Part shown: one piece after another, positions 1 through 10,342 of the stretch
Layout of the letters: each line of letters opens with the position of its first letter
How positions within the stretch are numbered: the stretch's first letter is position 1
Assembly (NCBI GenBank): GCA_017654935.2
Contig: CM065698.1
Location: 45,307,122-45,371,121, forward strand
Source of the DNA: Phymorhynchus buccinoides
Lineage: Eukaryota; Mollusca; Gastropoda; Neogastropoda; Raphitomidae
Reading direction: 5' to 3'
Length of the DNA stretch: 64,000 nucleotides
Program-made: the position numbers and the translations under genes
The notes under the pieces: model-generated
The model's database searches: none
What the model was told of the DNA's origin: nothing
The model's input: the letters and a program-made list of their open reading frames with translations, nothing else

Positions 1-1493
1 CTGACACTATCCGATCCGAAGGCAGCATAGGCAAGAGCCTGAGACTCCACCCACTCCAGGCCAACCTTGTCCACAAGATCTTTAGAAATGTAGGATCTGT
101 CTGATCCAGTGTCAAACAGAATGACTGCCTCAGTAGCCCCACCCTGATCTTTGGCCTTAACTCGAATGGTCTGCATCAAAACCTGAGCCTGACCAGAATC
201 TTTAACAGTGTTGACACCAGACACTAATCCAACACTGGACTGACCTGAGTTTGACACTGCTGGGCGCTGGTGTGAGTCAGTGTGTTCTGTCGAGTTAGAA
301 TCATGGGATTCCCCAGGGGGACGCAACAGGGCATGATGCTTGCCCTTACACTTAGCACATTTGGCCTTGCCCTTGCGATAATAGTGTCCTTTCACCGTCG
401 TCAAACATCTGAAACAGGATCCTGCTGCCTTGAGTTTTGACCGTCTCTCATCTGGTGCAGCCCTCGGAAGGATGAAGCAGCACGCCATCGGATGACCCGA
501 GCGGTGGCACAGCTCACAGGCACGACGATGGGTTGAAGCAGCGTACAGAGCGGCGGCGGTAGGTGTGGAGTCCCTCGGCACCTCGTTAGCGCGATTGAAG
601 GTCTGCGACCGCTCCCTCCTTTCTATCTCTTTCCTCAGGAACTCCATGAGGAAAGGAAGGTCGCGTTCATGGGTTTCGCCGTCACGGGCCCACTCGAGGC
701 GTAGGTCTTGTGGTAGTCGGGACAGGATCAGAGGAGTGAGAATGACCCCGTATTGCTCGCCAGAAATTCCCAAGGCTTCCAAGCTCCGGATATGTGCTTG
801 GAGTCGATTGTACGTGCCCCACAGTTCATCAGTTGTTGGTTTCGGCGGTAACTCCAACACAAGCAGTTCTCAAACGTGCGATAAGATAATGCGCTCCGGC
901 CTCCCGAATCTTCGTTGAAGCAGTTTGCATGCAGTTTGGTAGTTGGCCGCCTTGAGCGACAGTCCCTGGATGGCGGCTCTCGCTTCTCCCTCCAAAAGTG
1001 ACTGAAGGTACGTAAACTTGGTGGCTTCAGGTAATTCACTTTTGTCTACTACAACTTCGAACTGTTCCCAGAAACCAGTCCACTCTTGAATGTTCCCCTT
1101 GAAGGTAGGTAACTCCAGCTTCGGCAGCTTCGCCTCCACTGTCGATACGCTTTCTTGGGCGCCTTGACTCTCACCCTCTCCTGCCACTTTGGTCAGAACC
1201 TTCATTGCAGCGAGTCTGCATTTCCTGGCCTTCTCTCTAAAAACAGAAGCTTCTTCGATATCTGCATCCAAGTCTTTCTCTGGTAAGGCCAACTCCACAG
1301 TTGTTTGTGCCTGGTCAAGACTATTGAGTCTCTCACCGAATTCTCCAAGTGCCTCTCTAGTAATAGCCTCCTCATCTTTCTCTTCTTCCTGGCACAAACT
1401 GTCCAACTTCTTGCACGCACGTGTCAGCCACCCCCTTGCAGCTACTCTCGATCGCAGTCTCTGCTCCAAATCCGGCACAGACATCTTGACCAA
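1..1493 (-). pseudogene. BEL/Pao retrotransposon gag-protease, partial, with one in-frame stop
   Basis: Read on the minus strand, one frame runs from about 1493 to the window edge, broken only by a TGA at 870-872. The N-terminal part is a helical, charged gag-like region containing LPKLELPTFKGNIQEW and the FTYLQSLLEGEARAAIQGL segment typical of the DUF1759/Pao gag family. After the stop the same frame continues as ELLVLELPPKPTTDELWGTY. Next come a Cys/His-rich stretch (CELCHRSGHPMAC, CFRCL, CAKCKGKHHALL, about 300-520) and an aspartic protease start, LFDTGSDRSYIS, near 100. The RT, RNase H and integrase would lie to the left of the window. The start is an ATG at 1491-1493 or 1482-1484, about 120 bp inside the LTR. 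BEL/Pao identity rests on family knowledge of DUF1759 next to a DTGS protease. The single stop makes this copy probably inactive. Confidence 0.85.
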
Positions 1494-1592
1494 CTACACT
1501 CAGTAACTGCACACTTGCCACTTGGCTAGAACTTTCAATTGATTTCACTGAAACAAGTCCACACAGGATCACTAACCACTTGGCTTTGTTCT

Positions 1593-1611
1593 TTCCCGGG
1601 TCTCGGCACCA
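1593..1611 (-). other. Candidate primer-binding site of the BEL/Pao element
   Basis: On the minus strand, just inside the LTR, the sequence reads TGGTGCCGAGACCCGGGAA. Its position (4 bp after the LTR end) and the TGG start fit a tRNA 3'-CCA primer site. The matching tRNA was not identified. Confidence 0.6.
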
Positions 1612-1615
1612 ATAA

Positions 1616-1754
1616 TGTTCAGGAATCATTCAGCTTTCCAACAACACGCGAAGAGCTGCTTTGAAAGTTCAATAGCACAAGTTTATTCCAAGTATCATGG
1701 CGTCTGCCGCGTGTCTGTCTGCAGAGAGTATTACAAAGCATCATGGGTACAACA
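1616..1754 (-). repeat. Candidate 5' LTR of the BEL/Pao element (139 bp)
   Basis: On the minus strand this block begins TGTTGTACCC and ends CCTGAACA, so it has TGTT...AACA termini. It contains an AATAAA signal near 1685 and sits directly before the primer site and gag. 139 bp is short for a BEL/Pao LTR. The second LTR lies outside the window, so the pair cannot be compared. Sequence beyond 1754 changes at once to an unrelated plus-strand LINE. Confidence 0.55.
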
Positions 1755-1759
1755 TCTTT

Positions 1760-2820
1760 TTACAGAAACCAAAAAATGGTCCTAGACCAGCAATCTATAA
1801 CAATTTTAAATGACAAATCCAACCAAAATGATTTATCAGTTCTGCAAGAATTCTGTCGATCAGAGAACATTATTTCAACCTTCACCATTCCGCCCATTTC
1901 AGTCAGCGAAGTACTTTTCGAACGTTTTACATTTAAAACAGTCAGGGAGTCGAGATTTAGATGGAATGGATGGGAAAATACTGAAAACCGCATCATTTGC
2001 TATAGCAGACACTCTAACTTACATATATAACTTATGCATTGATAAAAAAAAACCCAGTTTCCTCTAAAATGTCAAGCAAGCAAAAGTTATACCATTACAT
2101 AAAAGCGGTGATCGATCAAATCCAGCTAACTACAGGCCTATATCAATATTAAATATATTGTCTAAACCACTTCAAAACCACATCCCAAAACATTTGAATT
2201 CTCATTTGAATCATTACGATTTAATAAATGAAAATCAGTCTGGTTTTAGACAAAATCACTCCTGCCATACTGCTCTCATACAACTAGTATATATATGTCT
2301 CTCACATATCAATAACAACGAATTTACAGGTGCTTTATTCATAGAGTTTGCTAAAGCGTTTGATGTTATGAACCATTCACTTTTAATTTAAAAAACTTAC
2401 TCATTACAACATATCTAGCAGTGCTTTGTGTTTCATTGTGTCGTTTCTTACTGATCGACAACAGCTCGTTGAAATTAATTCTGTAAGGTCAAAGTTATTC
2501 CCGATAAAGTTTAGTATTCCTCAGGGATCAGTCTTGAGGCCACGTCTATTTTCAATCTATTTTCAATCTACATTAACGACTTGCCTTTGTACATTAAATG
2601 CTGTTGTGAAATGTTTGCTGATGACACTTCATTGCAATCTAACAGTACCAGTCCTTTTGAATTAGTAGACAATCTACAGACCAATGTTAATAAGCTAACT
2701 GAGTGGACAGAATTGAACCACATGTCTCTTAATGCACACACAAAAATGTATGGACCTTCTCTAGCAGAGCACCAAATTCGGCTGAACGACCTCTTATCAT
2801 ACACAGGACCCCTGCCCTAA
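1760..2820 (+). pseudogene. Degenerate CR1/L2-like non-LTR reverse transcriptase fragment
   Basis: Short plus-strand pieces in shifting frames give the ordered landmarks of a CR1/L2-group RT. They are NPANYRPISILNILSKPL (~2125-2175), NENQSGFRQNHSCHTALIQL (~2227-2290), FAKAFDVMNHSLL (~2350-2390, the FxxAFDxVxH core), IPQGSVLRPRLFSIY (~2518-2565) and MFADDTSLQ (~2611-2640, the YADD-like box). Frameshifts and stops separate the boxes, so the copy is dead. The endonuclease and 3' end are not recognisable. The LTR of the BEL/Pao element abuts its left side, which suggests that element inserted next to or into it. Confidence 0.75.
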
Positions 2821-3720
2821 CAATCATTTTATAAAAATCGACACAGCTTTGTAATAAAACGGTAAAAACCGACTTTGACGCAGTTTGACACACCTGGATT
2901 GACCCCGATTGACCCCTCACATCCGAAGCAATTAAAAGACGTCCATGTTTGTTGGGAGTCCCAAACCATAATATCAAGCACTGCCATTGTTTGGCAGTCA
3001 GTGCAGCAGTGTATCCCTTTGTCGCATTTGTTTTCTTTTGGAGATGCAGACAAACGGAATGTTGTGTTTTTTATTTTGACAAAGCAATCAGCCACAGGAT
3101 ATGAGAGCATGAGGATAAGATCTGCAAGTAAGTAAACTGTTTCGATGACGATGTGCGAAATTTAGATCTAGTCATGATAATTCTACCAAAGTAGTGTTTG
3201 CAAACGTCGAAACAATCTTCTTCTCTGGTCTAGTATCAGTAGTATGTCTGATTGAAATAGATCGAATTGACTACAAATAGTTATGTAATGAGTAACAACA
3301 GCTTAGCGCATTTGGCACTGCAGTGTGAGCACTCTTGATGTGTTAAGAAAAAATGGATAGATTCCGTTCGAATATCAGTGCGTTTTTTCAATGGCTAAAC
3401 TTTGTGTCTGATCAGTGAAGACAGTGAACAATTTAGAGCTGCTACAGACGTTCTACGCAGTATAATATAGAGCATTTCAGTATAGACTTGTTATATAGGA
3501 AGATTTAACCCAATTATATCTAGAAAAGTGTCGTTCTAACACTGTAAAAGTGCGTCGCTAATCGCGAATAACTGTTACTATACTCTATTCACGATGGCGA
3601 CGAACAGTGCCTTAGTTATCTAGACTAGTCTAGATCTAATGCATGCGCAAGACTGGAAGGAATACTAAACACTAACAGTAACAGCAGCCACTTCAGTTTG
3701 TTGTGTTGCCATGAGTAATC
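2821..3720. other. No gene seen
   Basis: AT-rich unique-looking sequence. The short frames here lack any recognisable motif. I see no RNA gene or clear repeat. Confidence 0.5.
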
Positions 3721-3765
3721 TTTGTGTGCATGTGTGTGCGTGTCCCAGTATGTGCGTGCGCGCGC

Positions 3766-3801
<36 letters not shown>

Positions 3802-4080
3802 CATTAGATTAGCAGGGTCCGTTCCAGTGACAAGATGATGCATAAACGTTGGCTGCATCATAGACTCCAAACAGGAAACATAGGCCTACCAACAGTTGAG
3901 TAAGTTGATATTTACAGCAATGTAGAATAGTTTTGCGCGCGCGCGCGTTGTGTGTGTGCGTTTGTGCGCGCGAGCGCGGTGTGTGTGCGTTTGTGCGCGC
4001 GCGCGGGTGTGAGTGGGTAGGTGTGTGTGGGTGTGTCTGTGTGTGAGCGTGTGTGTGTGTGTGCGTGTGCGTGTGTGTGC
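3721..4080. repeat. TG/GC microsatellite cluster
   Basis: Two blocks of (TG)n with (CG)n and (CGTGTG) variants at about 3727-3800 and 3934-4080, separated by ~130 bp of ordinary sequence. Protein frames here are only His/Thr or Cys/Val repeats and are artefacts. Confidence 0.9.
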
Positions 4081-4212
4081 ATTTGTTCTTCTCCTGCTAA
4101 GGTAACCGCAGTATCCACTGTATGCAGTTTGATCTTGCTGATAGTGTTTGTAGTGTTACTGTATCCATCACTAGATTGGCTATAAATTACTGGATCTAGG
4201 CTTCTGAAGAAA

Positions 4213-4261
4213 TTGTGTGTATGTGTGTGTCAACATGACTCTCTCTCTCTCTCTGTCTCTC

Positions 4262-4309
<48 letters not shown>

Positions 4310-4470
4310 CGTGCGTGCGTGTGTGTGTGTGTTTTTTCACATAAATTAATTCAGTTTCAATTTCATTTAGTTTTAAAATTCCCTTTAATTTTTTGTAACT
4401 ACTAATTTCGAAAATTGTGCTTTCCTGAACTGAGTCTCGCCACCACCACCACCCCACTCACCACCACCAC
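4213..4470. repeat. CT, TG and CAC simple repeats
   Basis: (CT)n at ~4241-4262, (TG)n with GCGC interruptions at ~4265-4332, and a CACCACCAC stretch at ~4440-4470. Confidence 0.9.
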
Positions 4471-4867
4471 ACGTGCGGATACCGGTAAGGTATTTCATAC
4501 AAATAGCTACCTCCACCACCACCCTTCCCCCAGCTTCTGGTAAAAGTTCTGTGCTTATAACCTTTTCCCTTGGCTTTCTGTCATCTAGATATTTCTGCCT
4601 TAGTGTTCTAAAAACTCTTATAAAGATTTCCTCAAGCCAAAGAGGGACAGACTGGGCCTATTTTGTAGTTATGCGCAGAATGGCAGCATGAGGCATCTGC
4701 GCTCAGAAACTGAGTGATAGATGAATAATTGTTATTTTGTTGTAGGCCTACTTATCGTGGGGGACATCCCGCAATCGCTACGTATCGGTAACATTGCCAA
4801 GAAAATGAAGATAAACCAGCCCGGCTTTCACTGCGTATCGATAACTCAACTGGGCTAATTCACTACG

Positions 4868-4966
4868 GCAACTAAGGGTTAGGGTTAGGGTTAAACTTAG
4901 GTAAGGAATAGGAATAGGTTACGAAAAGGGTTCGGGTTAGGGTTAGGAATAAGGTTAGGGTTGGTC
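4868..4966 (+). repeat. Telomere-like TTAGGG interrupted tract
   Basis: About 100 bp contains six or more GGTTAGGGTTAGGG-type units, mixed with degenerate AGGAATAGG and GGGTTCGGG variants. It matches the metazoan telomere unit TTAGGG but is short, interrupted and embedded in other sequence, so it is an interstitial tract and not a functional telomere. Confidence 0.7.
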
Positions 4967-5132
4967 TGTTGGAATTCAAACTGACAGATTGGCACAGTCA
5001 TCATCAATTGTTCTCTATGCGTCGTAGTGGTGACAGCGCTACGCACCGTGTTCAGGCCTACCTTTCCCATTTTGTTGGGAAACTATTTTAATGACAGTGA
5101 GATAAAGAACGGGAAGGTTGTGTGTGTTTGAA

Positions 5133-5161
5133 GGGGGGGGGGGGGGGGGGGGGGGGGGGGG
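5133..5161. repeat. Poly-G run
   Basis: About 29 consecutive G. Similar homopolymer G/C runs occur at 11369-11396 (C), 16279-16331 (G), 20999-21016 (C) and 21251-21267 (C). Exact lengths may be uncertain in any assembly. Confidence 0.9.
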
Positions 5162-5382
5162 TCACAGTGTGTAGATAATTCAAGCTATAATTATTAATTT
5201 TAAAATGTATGCATCCTCGTAATAATACAAGATAGACTTGAATTGTTTTATAACTCAATATTTAGCTCATAGAATCGATGACATCAAAGCCACTTAACAA
5301 TAGCTTTCAGAAATATCATTAGTTACTTAGAAGCATGAAACGTGTCTTGGACTTTTACACATAATATTAATTTGAATAATAC

Positions 5383-5383
5383 A

Positions 5384-5439
<56 letters not shown>

Positions 5440-5468
5440 TGTGTGTGCGTGTGCGTGCGTGCGTGCGT

Positions 5469-5500
<32 letters not shown>
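5383..5500. repeat. TG microsatellite with CGTG variants
   Basis: A (TG)n tract passes through CGTG and CGCG variants and returns to TG. Confidence 0.9.
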
Positions 5501-5677
5501 AGACTGGATCTAGGTAGACTGAATCTAGCTATAAGTTGTTTGTTTCATATATGGGAGTAAACCGTCAAAATAAAATAGAGAATGCTAAAATGTGTTACTT
5601 CCCCTGTATATTGATAAACATGAGCACCCATATATGTACACATAATGTAAATGAAGATGAATCAGTCACTCTTTCAG

Positions 5678-5878
5678 GAAGCTGCCCGGCATCATCACAC
5701 ACAAGGCGCTGGAATGGAACCCTCAGGGCAAGCGACCAAAGACAACGTGGAAGTGGTCCTGTAAGGAAGAAATGAAGTTCAGTTTGTCCTGGGGGAACTC
5801 GAGAAAGCTGCCCCAAACCGAATCTGCTGGAGAACTGTTGCTGAGGCCCCATGCTCCACAATGAATCCAAGGAAATAA
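5678..5878 (+). pseudogene. C-terminal scrap of an RTE-like non-LTR reverse transcriptase
   Basis: Plus-strand pieces read KLPGIITHKALEWNPQGKRP, KTTWKWSCKEEMK and, after a one-base shift near 5794, LSWGELEKAAPNRICWRTV followed by a stop at 5876-5878. The order 'ALxWxPxGKR-RPKTTW ... E...WxxxxxxAxxRxxWRxxV' is the typical C-terminus of RTE-group retrotransposon proteins seen in many invertebrate genomes. Only about 65 codons remain, so it is a dead fragment. Family assignment is from motif memory. Confidence 0.65.
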
Positions 5879-5910
5879 GTCAAGTAAATGAAGCCATATA
5901 CTCATGCACA

Positions 5911-6011
5911 AGCACATGCGTGTGCGCGCGCACACCGGCACACACACACACACACACACACGCACACATGTACATACACACACACGCACATACACACACG
6001 CACATACACAA
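5911..6011. repeat. CA/GCAC microsatellite
   Basis: Mixed (CA)n with GCGC and TACA interruptions. Confidence 0.9.
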
Positions 6012-6212
6012 CCTCTTTATAGTATTATGAATAAAACAAGGTACATGTCAATTATGTCACATTAGCCATGCCGCAATAACATACATGTGAACTCCTGACA
6101 AATGCAACCTGCTGCTACTGTTTGTACAATATTAAATGGTCTATTTTAGTGACTTTCATATCACTTGATCAATGGAAAACATCAGCCATTGCTTTGTTGG
6201 AGTGAGTGGTTA

Positions 6213-6388
6213 CAGTGCAGCCTCCCTTATAAGACCTCTCATTATGAGACTCCCTCCCATATAAGACCTACTTCTCTGAGACATTGCCCTTCTTTGTAAG
6301 TATTAAAATTACCTCCCTTATAAGACCCCTCCCTTATAAGACCTCATTTTGGTTGATTATTGAAGGTCTTATGAGGGAGGTTCCATTG
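6213..6388. mobile_element. Miniature pogo/Tigger-like inverted-repeat element (176 bp)
   Basis: The left end CAGTGCAGCCTCCCTTATAA and the reverse complement of the right end, CAATGGAACCTCCCTCATAA, match over ~25 bp, and both ends are flanked by TA. The interior holds extra copies of the TTATAAGACCTC word. CAGT...ACTG-like ends with a TA target duplication and a TTATAAG motif are known from pogo/Tigger elements. It codes for nothing, so it is a MITE. Confidence 0.75.
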
Positions 6389-6390
6389 TA

Positions 6391-7376
6391 TTAGGAATTT
6401 GCAGAATATTTATATTAATCATGTTAAGTAATATGGATTGATTCATTGTATTAATATATTGTATTCTTTAGTTATAAGTATATTAATAAATTATGTCTTT
6501 TCAATGCACTTATGCATTGTCAATTGACAATGTCATTGTCATAATAATTATGTTTAGACATTTGATTAGCATGTATCTCATATATATGTGTATAAATCAA
6601 AATAATTTTACACCAAAATATATGACTTATTGTTTATTATTAAACTGTTGTGATGTGTGTTATATGACTGAATATATAGAAGACGTATATAGAAGACGTA
6701 TTATAATAAGGCTTTATACTGAAAAATGTCTTCCCTTGTCTTGTGCACTGTAGTGTGTGCGCCACCTACATAAAATTATTGCTTTTTTCTGACACGAAGT
6801 AAAAGTATGCACTCTGCCCCTGACTTGTCATTGTGTAGCGTGGTCGATTCAGTCTTAAAATGATCGCCCTTTCGTGTCACGAAGAAGCAATATAAAGCCC
6901 CATTAACACTTCGTCAGATGATAACAAGAAAACAACTTGTTCTTGGTAGCACTGGTACATAGTTTTAGGCGAAGGGCTTTTACATTGACATATTGTGTTC
7001 CTGTAATAGGCAGGTGCCTGTCGTAAATGACTTACTGGTTTTCTTATGGCTTACTAAAATTTACTTTACATGTTTGGAATTAACAAATCTCTGTTCTTTA
7101 TAATAACAGGTGATGTGGCAAACTTTAAGCTCCACCACACAGGATAAACAGGAGACTTTCACAGGTGGGGACTATGCATTGTGTTGTTAAGTCAGCGTTT
7201 GCAGATCATACCCACAAAGGAGCGGTATCTTAGATCATTGTTATGCTACATTTACTGTGGTTATGTACATTTTATTTATTCAACCAGAGTATGGCAGTAA
7301 GTCTTTGAATTTTAAAATGCAGGGCATGAAATATTACTCATGCTTTACTTTAATGGACTTTATTATAATAAAAAAT
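6391..7376. other. No gene seen
   Basis: AT-rich sequence. The 86-codon frame at 6493-6753 has no recognisable motif or codon bias and is probably chance. Confidence 0.45.
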
Positions 7377-7379
7377 GGG

Positions 7380-8288
7380 ACATTACTAATCCATACACTT
7401 TACTGTCATTGTTCATAACAACACAGACACTGACATTACTAATCCACACACTTTACTGTCATTGCTCATAACAACACAGACACTGACATTACTAATCCAT
7501 ACCCTTTACTGTCATTGCTCATAGCAACACAAACATTGGCATTACTAATCCACACACTTTACTTTCATTGCTCATAACACATACACTGACATTACTAATC
7601 CACACACTTTACTGTCATTGTTCATAACAACACATAACACAGACACTGACATTACTAATCCACACACTTTACTGTCATTGCTCATAACAACACAGACACT
7701 GACATTACTAATCCACACACTTTACTGTCATTGCTCATAACAACACATACACTGACATTACTAATCCACACACTTTACTGTCATTGTTCATAACAACACA
7801 TACACTGACATTACTAATCCACACACTTTACTTTCATTGCATCATAACACATACACTGACATTACTAATCCACACACTTTACTGTCATTGCTCATAACAA
7901 CACACTGACACTGACATTACTAATCCACACACTTTACTAATCATTTACTTTCATAACAACACATACACTGACATTACTAATCCACACACTTTACTGTCAT
8001 TGCTCATAACAACACATACACTGACATTACTAATCCACACACTTTACTGTCATTGCTCATAACAACACATACACTGACATTACTAATCCACACACTTTAC
8101 TGTCATTGACATTACTAATCCACACACTTTACACATTGCTCACAACACATACACTGACATTACTAATCCACACACTTTACTTTCATTGCTCATAACAACA
8201 CATACACTGACATTACTAATCCACACACTTTACTGTCATAGCTCATAACAACACAGATACTGACATTACTAATCCACACACTTTACTG
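7380..8288 (+). repeat. 53-bp minisatellite, about 18 copies
   Basis: A unit of about 53 bp, containing GACATTACTAATCCACACAC then TTTACTGTCATTGCTCATAA then CAACACATACACT, repeats head-to-tail. I count about 18 occurrences of ATTACTAATCCA between 7381 and 8275. Spacing varies between about 33 and 59 bp through small deletions and insertions, such as the short unit near 8100 and the long units near 7590 and 7912. No protein-coding periodicity is visible. Confidence 0.92.
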
Positions 8289-8475
8289 GACTGTTCATTT
8301 ACCGGGTAGTTTGTTTATTTATTTTAGTAGAGAGTTTATGCCTTGACTAGGTTAATGCAGATCTTTTCTATTGTAGTTCGTGTAAGTTGAATGTGGATGT
8401 AGTAAGATTTTAGTTTTAGTGTGGTATGACCTATGAACACTTACAAAATTGTTGCTGATTGTGTGTGATTGTGCT

Positions 8476-8477
<2 letters not shown>

Positions 8478-8520
<43 letters not shown>
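8478..8520. repeat. TG microsatellite
   Basis: A (TG)n tract of about 40 bp. Confidence 0.9.
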
Positions 8521-9412
8521 CAGAGGCAGTGTGGGTGTATTCCTCTTTGAGTGAGGCTACAAATGCCAAATGCCGAGACATGGAACTAGCAACAGACTGC
8601 AGTGGACCACAAAGAAAGGGTGTAAATGATGCCAGAGAGGTTCCAGCAAAGCTTAAACATAAAAAAAAATTATTATGCTAATTTAAGTCGGTTTAGTGAC
8701 AGCATTGACAGGTTTTTAATATTTTTGTGTGTGAATAATTTATTATAATAATAATCAAACAGATACAAAATTAGCTAAATCATAAAATGTTAAAAAGAAG
8801 TACAAACGGATATAATTTAATGTTGTACCCATGTACAATAGACACTTTTTTTGCTGTCCGATCTACTGTTCTGGCCACTTCTGGGCCATACAGCGGTGTT
8901 GCTCCAACGCTGTTCATTCCAAGTCCCAACTCACAACCACACCCTGGTTTGTCAGGTCGCAGAATCCGAAATCAGCCGTCCAAAGGGAGAAAATCTATGT
9001 TAGGCTGTCAGGAGGCGACCACCAGAGGAGACATTGCACTGCTGCTGAGTCACTTCGGTGGAGTTCAATGGAGCCTGTTTTGAGCTAACATACACAGGAA
9101 ACCACCCACTAAGCCCCCTACTGACGACAATAATGACTTAGTCGCAGAACTACCGTGAGCCCCAACACGTCTGCCCATCGACTGACTCCCATGACTTTGA
9201 TGCACCAAATTTGAAATCAAAACTGGTCACCATAACAGCAGGGTATGCAAGACCAAAAAAATGAAGTTCCTTATTAGTCTGAGACTACATGACAGGGCCA
9301 TATTCTATGCTTCCTTTCATAATGATACCCCGACGTTAACCATGCCCTTAATACCTTAATAAACAAAGTAGAGCATCTCTCTCACTCTCAGTATCGCATC
9401 CATCAAGTTGAT
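8521..9412. other. No recognised gene; overlapping unknown frames at 8787-9088
   Basis: Two overlapping plus-strand frames of 85 and 98 codons cover 8787-9088, a less AT-rich patch. Neither shows a domain I recognise. They could be a remnant of a repeat or an exon, but nothing in the sequence decides this. Confidence 0.3.
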
Positions 9413-9414
9413 GA

Positions 9415-9541
9415 AGCTGGACTGTGTTGTTTCATTATTCCCATACCAAACTCACTCTGGCAAGAACCGAAAAAAACATTGCCTCTGATGGATCTCGAAC
9501 CCGGGACCTCCATGACATTACCACTGCATCAAGGCATCTTC
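9415..9541 (-). mobile_element. Candidate tRNA-derived SINE head
   Basis: On the minus strand, TGATGCAGTGG (9521-9531) resembles a polymerase III A box, and GGTTCGAGATCC (9490-9501) resembles a B box. They are spaced about 30 nt apart as in tRNA genes. The flanking sequence does not fold as a normal tRNA that I can see, so a SINE or tRNA pseudogene is more likely than a working tRNA. The tail is not defined. Confidence 0.45.
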
Positions 9542-10086
9542 ATCAATAAACACATTTTTGTTCCTATAAAATAACCAGAAAAAAATGCCCAACACACTCT
9601 TATTGGATCCTAAATGATAGTTTCATAAAATATTATATTGCAGTACATTGATACCTGTTTTAAAAAAATCATTTTTTTAATTAATTATATTACCAAAATG
9701 ATATAGTAGTAAATCAATCTTCGTCTTATACCAGTTGAAAGGTTATAAATCTGTGCTCTATGCAAAGGTGAATAAGATATAATTGTATCTGTGTTCTGGG
9801 TTACTTTTTTTAACCTAGTTACTTCATCACATGGAATTTTTTTTATAACTTTCCAGAAGCCCAGACAACAGGTGTTATGTTTGTGTGAGTGCGTGCGTGT
9901 GCGCGCTTGCGAAAATGGCCTTTGCTCTTGATTCTTGAGAATTTTATGAATTTTATTTGCTGTGGATACTTTGCATGAAAAATTTAACATTTCTGGTTGA
10001 AAAAGGCAACAAGCTAATCAATATAAAATTAAAAACAGAATATCTTGTAATTGTATGAAAGAAAAAGTACAATTTTGAGATATGTA

Positions 10087-10342
10087 AAGCCGGCGACAGA
10101 CTATGTGACTGCCTCATGGGACTCGATCAGGTCGTGACGTTTCACCTCATTTGCATACCATCCTTCTCGATCAGTCTGACTCAGTCGGGCCCAGTCAGGT
10201 GACAGGGCCGAATAGGGCGGGTTCTAAATTTCACTGATCGAGTCAGATGGCTTGTGACCTTTTCTGTGCGGGAAACAAAATTTGATCTACGTCACGACCT
10301 GATCGAGTCATATGAGGCAGTCGCATAGTCTGTCGCCGGCTT
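10087..10342. mobile_element. MITE with ~54-bp inverted ends (256 bp)
   Basis: The left end begins AAGCCGGCGACAGACTATGT. The reverse complement of the right end begins AAGCCGGCGACAGACTATGC and continues to match with few changes through GACTCGATCAGGTCGTGACG. The interior contains further GATCGAGTCAGA words. No coding capacity. A target-site duplication is not clear (flanks TA and AA), so the superfamily is left open. Confidence 0.8.

Noticed and set aside
3721..4405. Protein frames of Thr/His or Cys/Val repeats, also at 5342-5560, 17583-18530 and 60247-60532
   Set aside because: They are translations of CA/TG and CT microsatellites and have no independent coding evidence.
7380..8288. CRISPR-like array of short repeats
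   Set aside because: Units are contiguous near-identical tandem copies with no unique spacers, and the DNA is animal.
8787..9088. Overlapping frames of 85 and 98 codons
   Set aside because: No recognised motif and two overlapping frames; left as unknown and not called as a gene.
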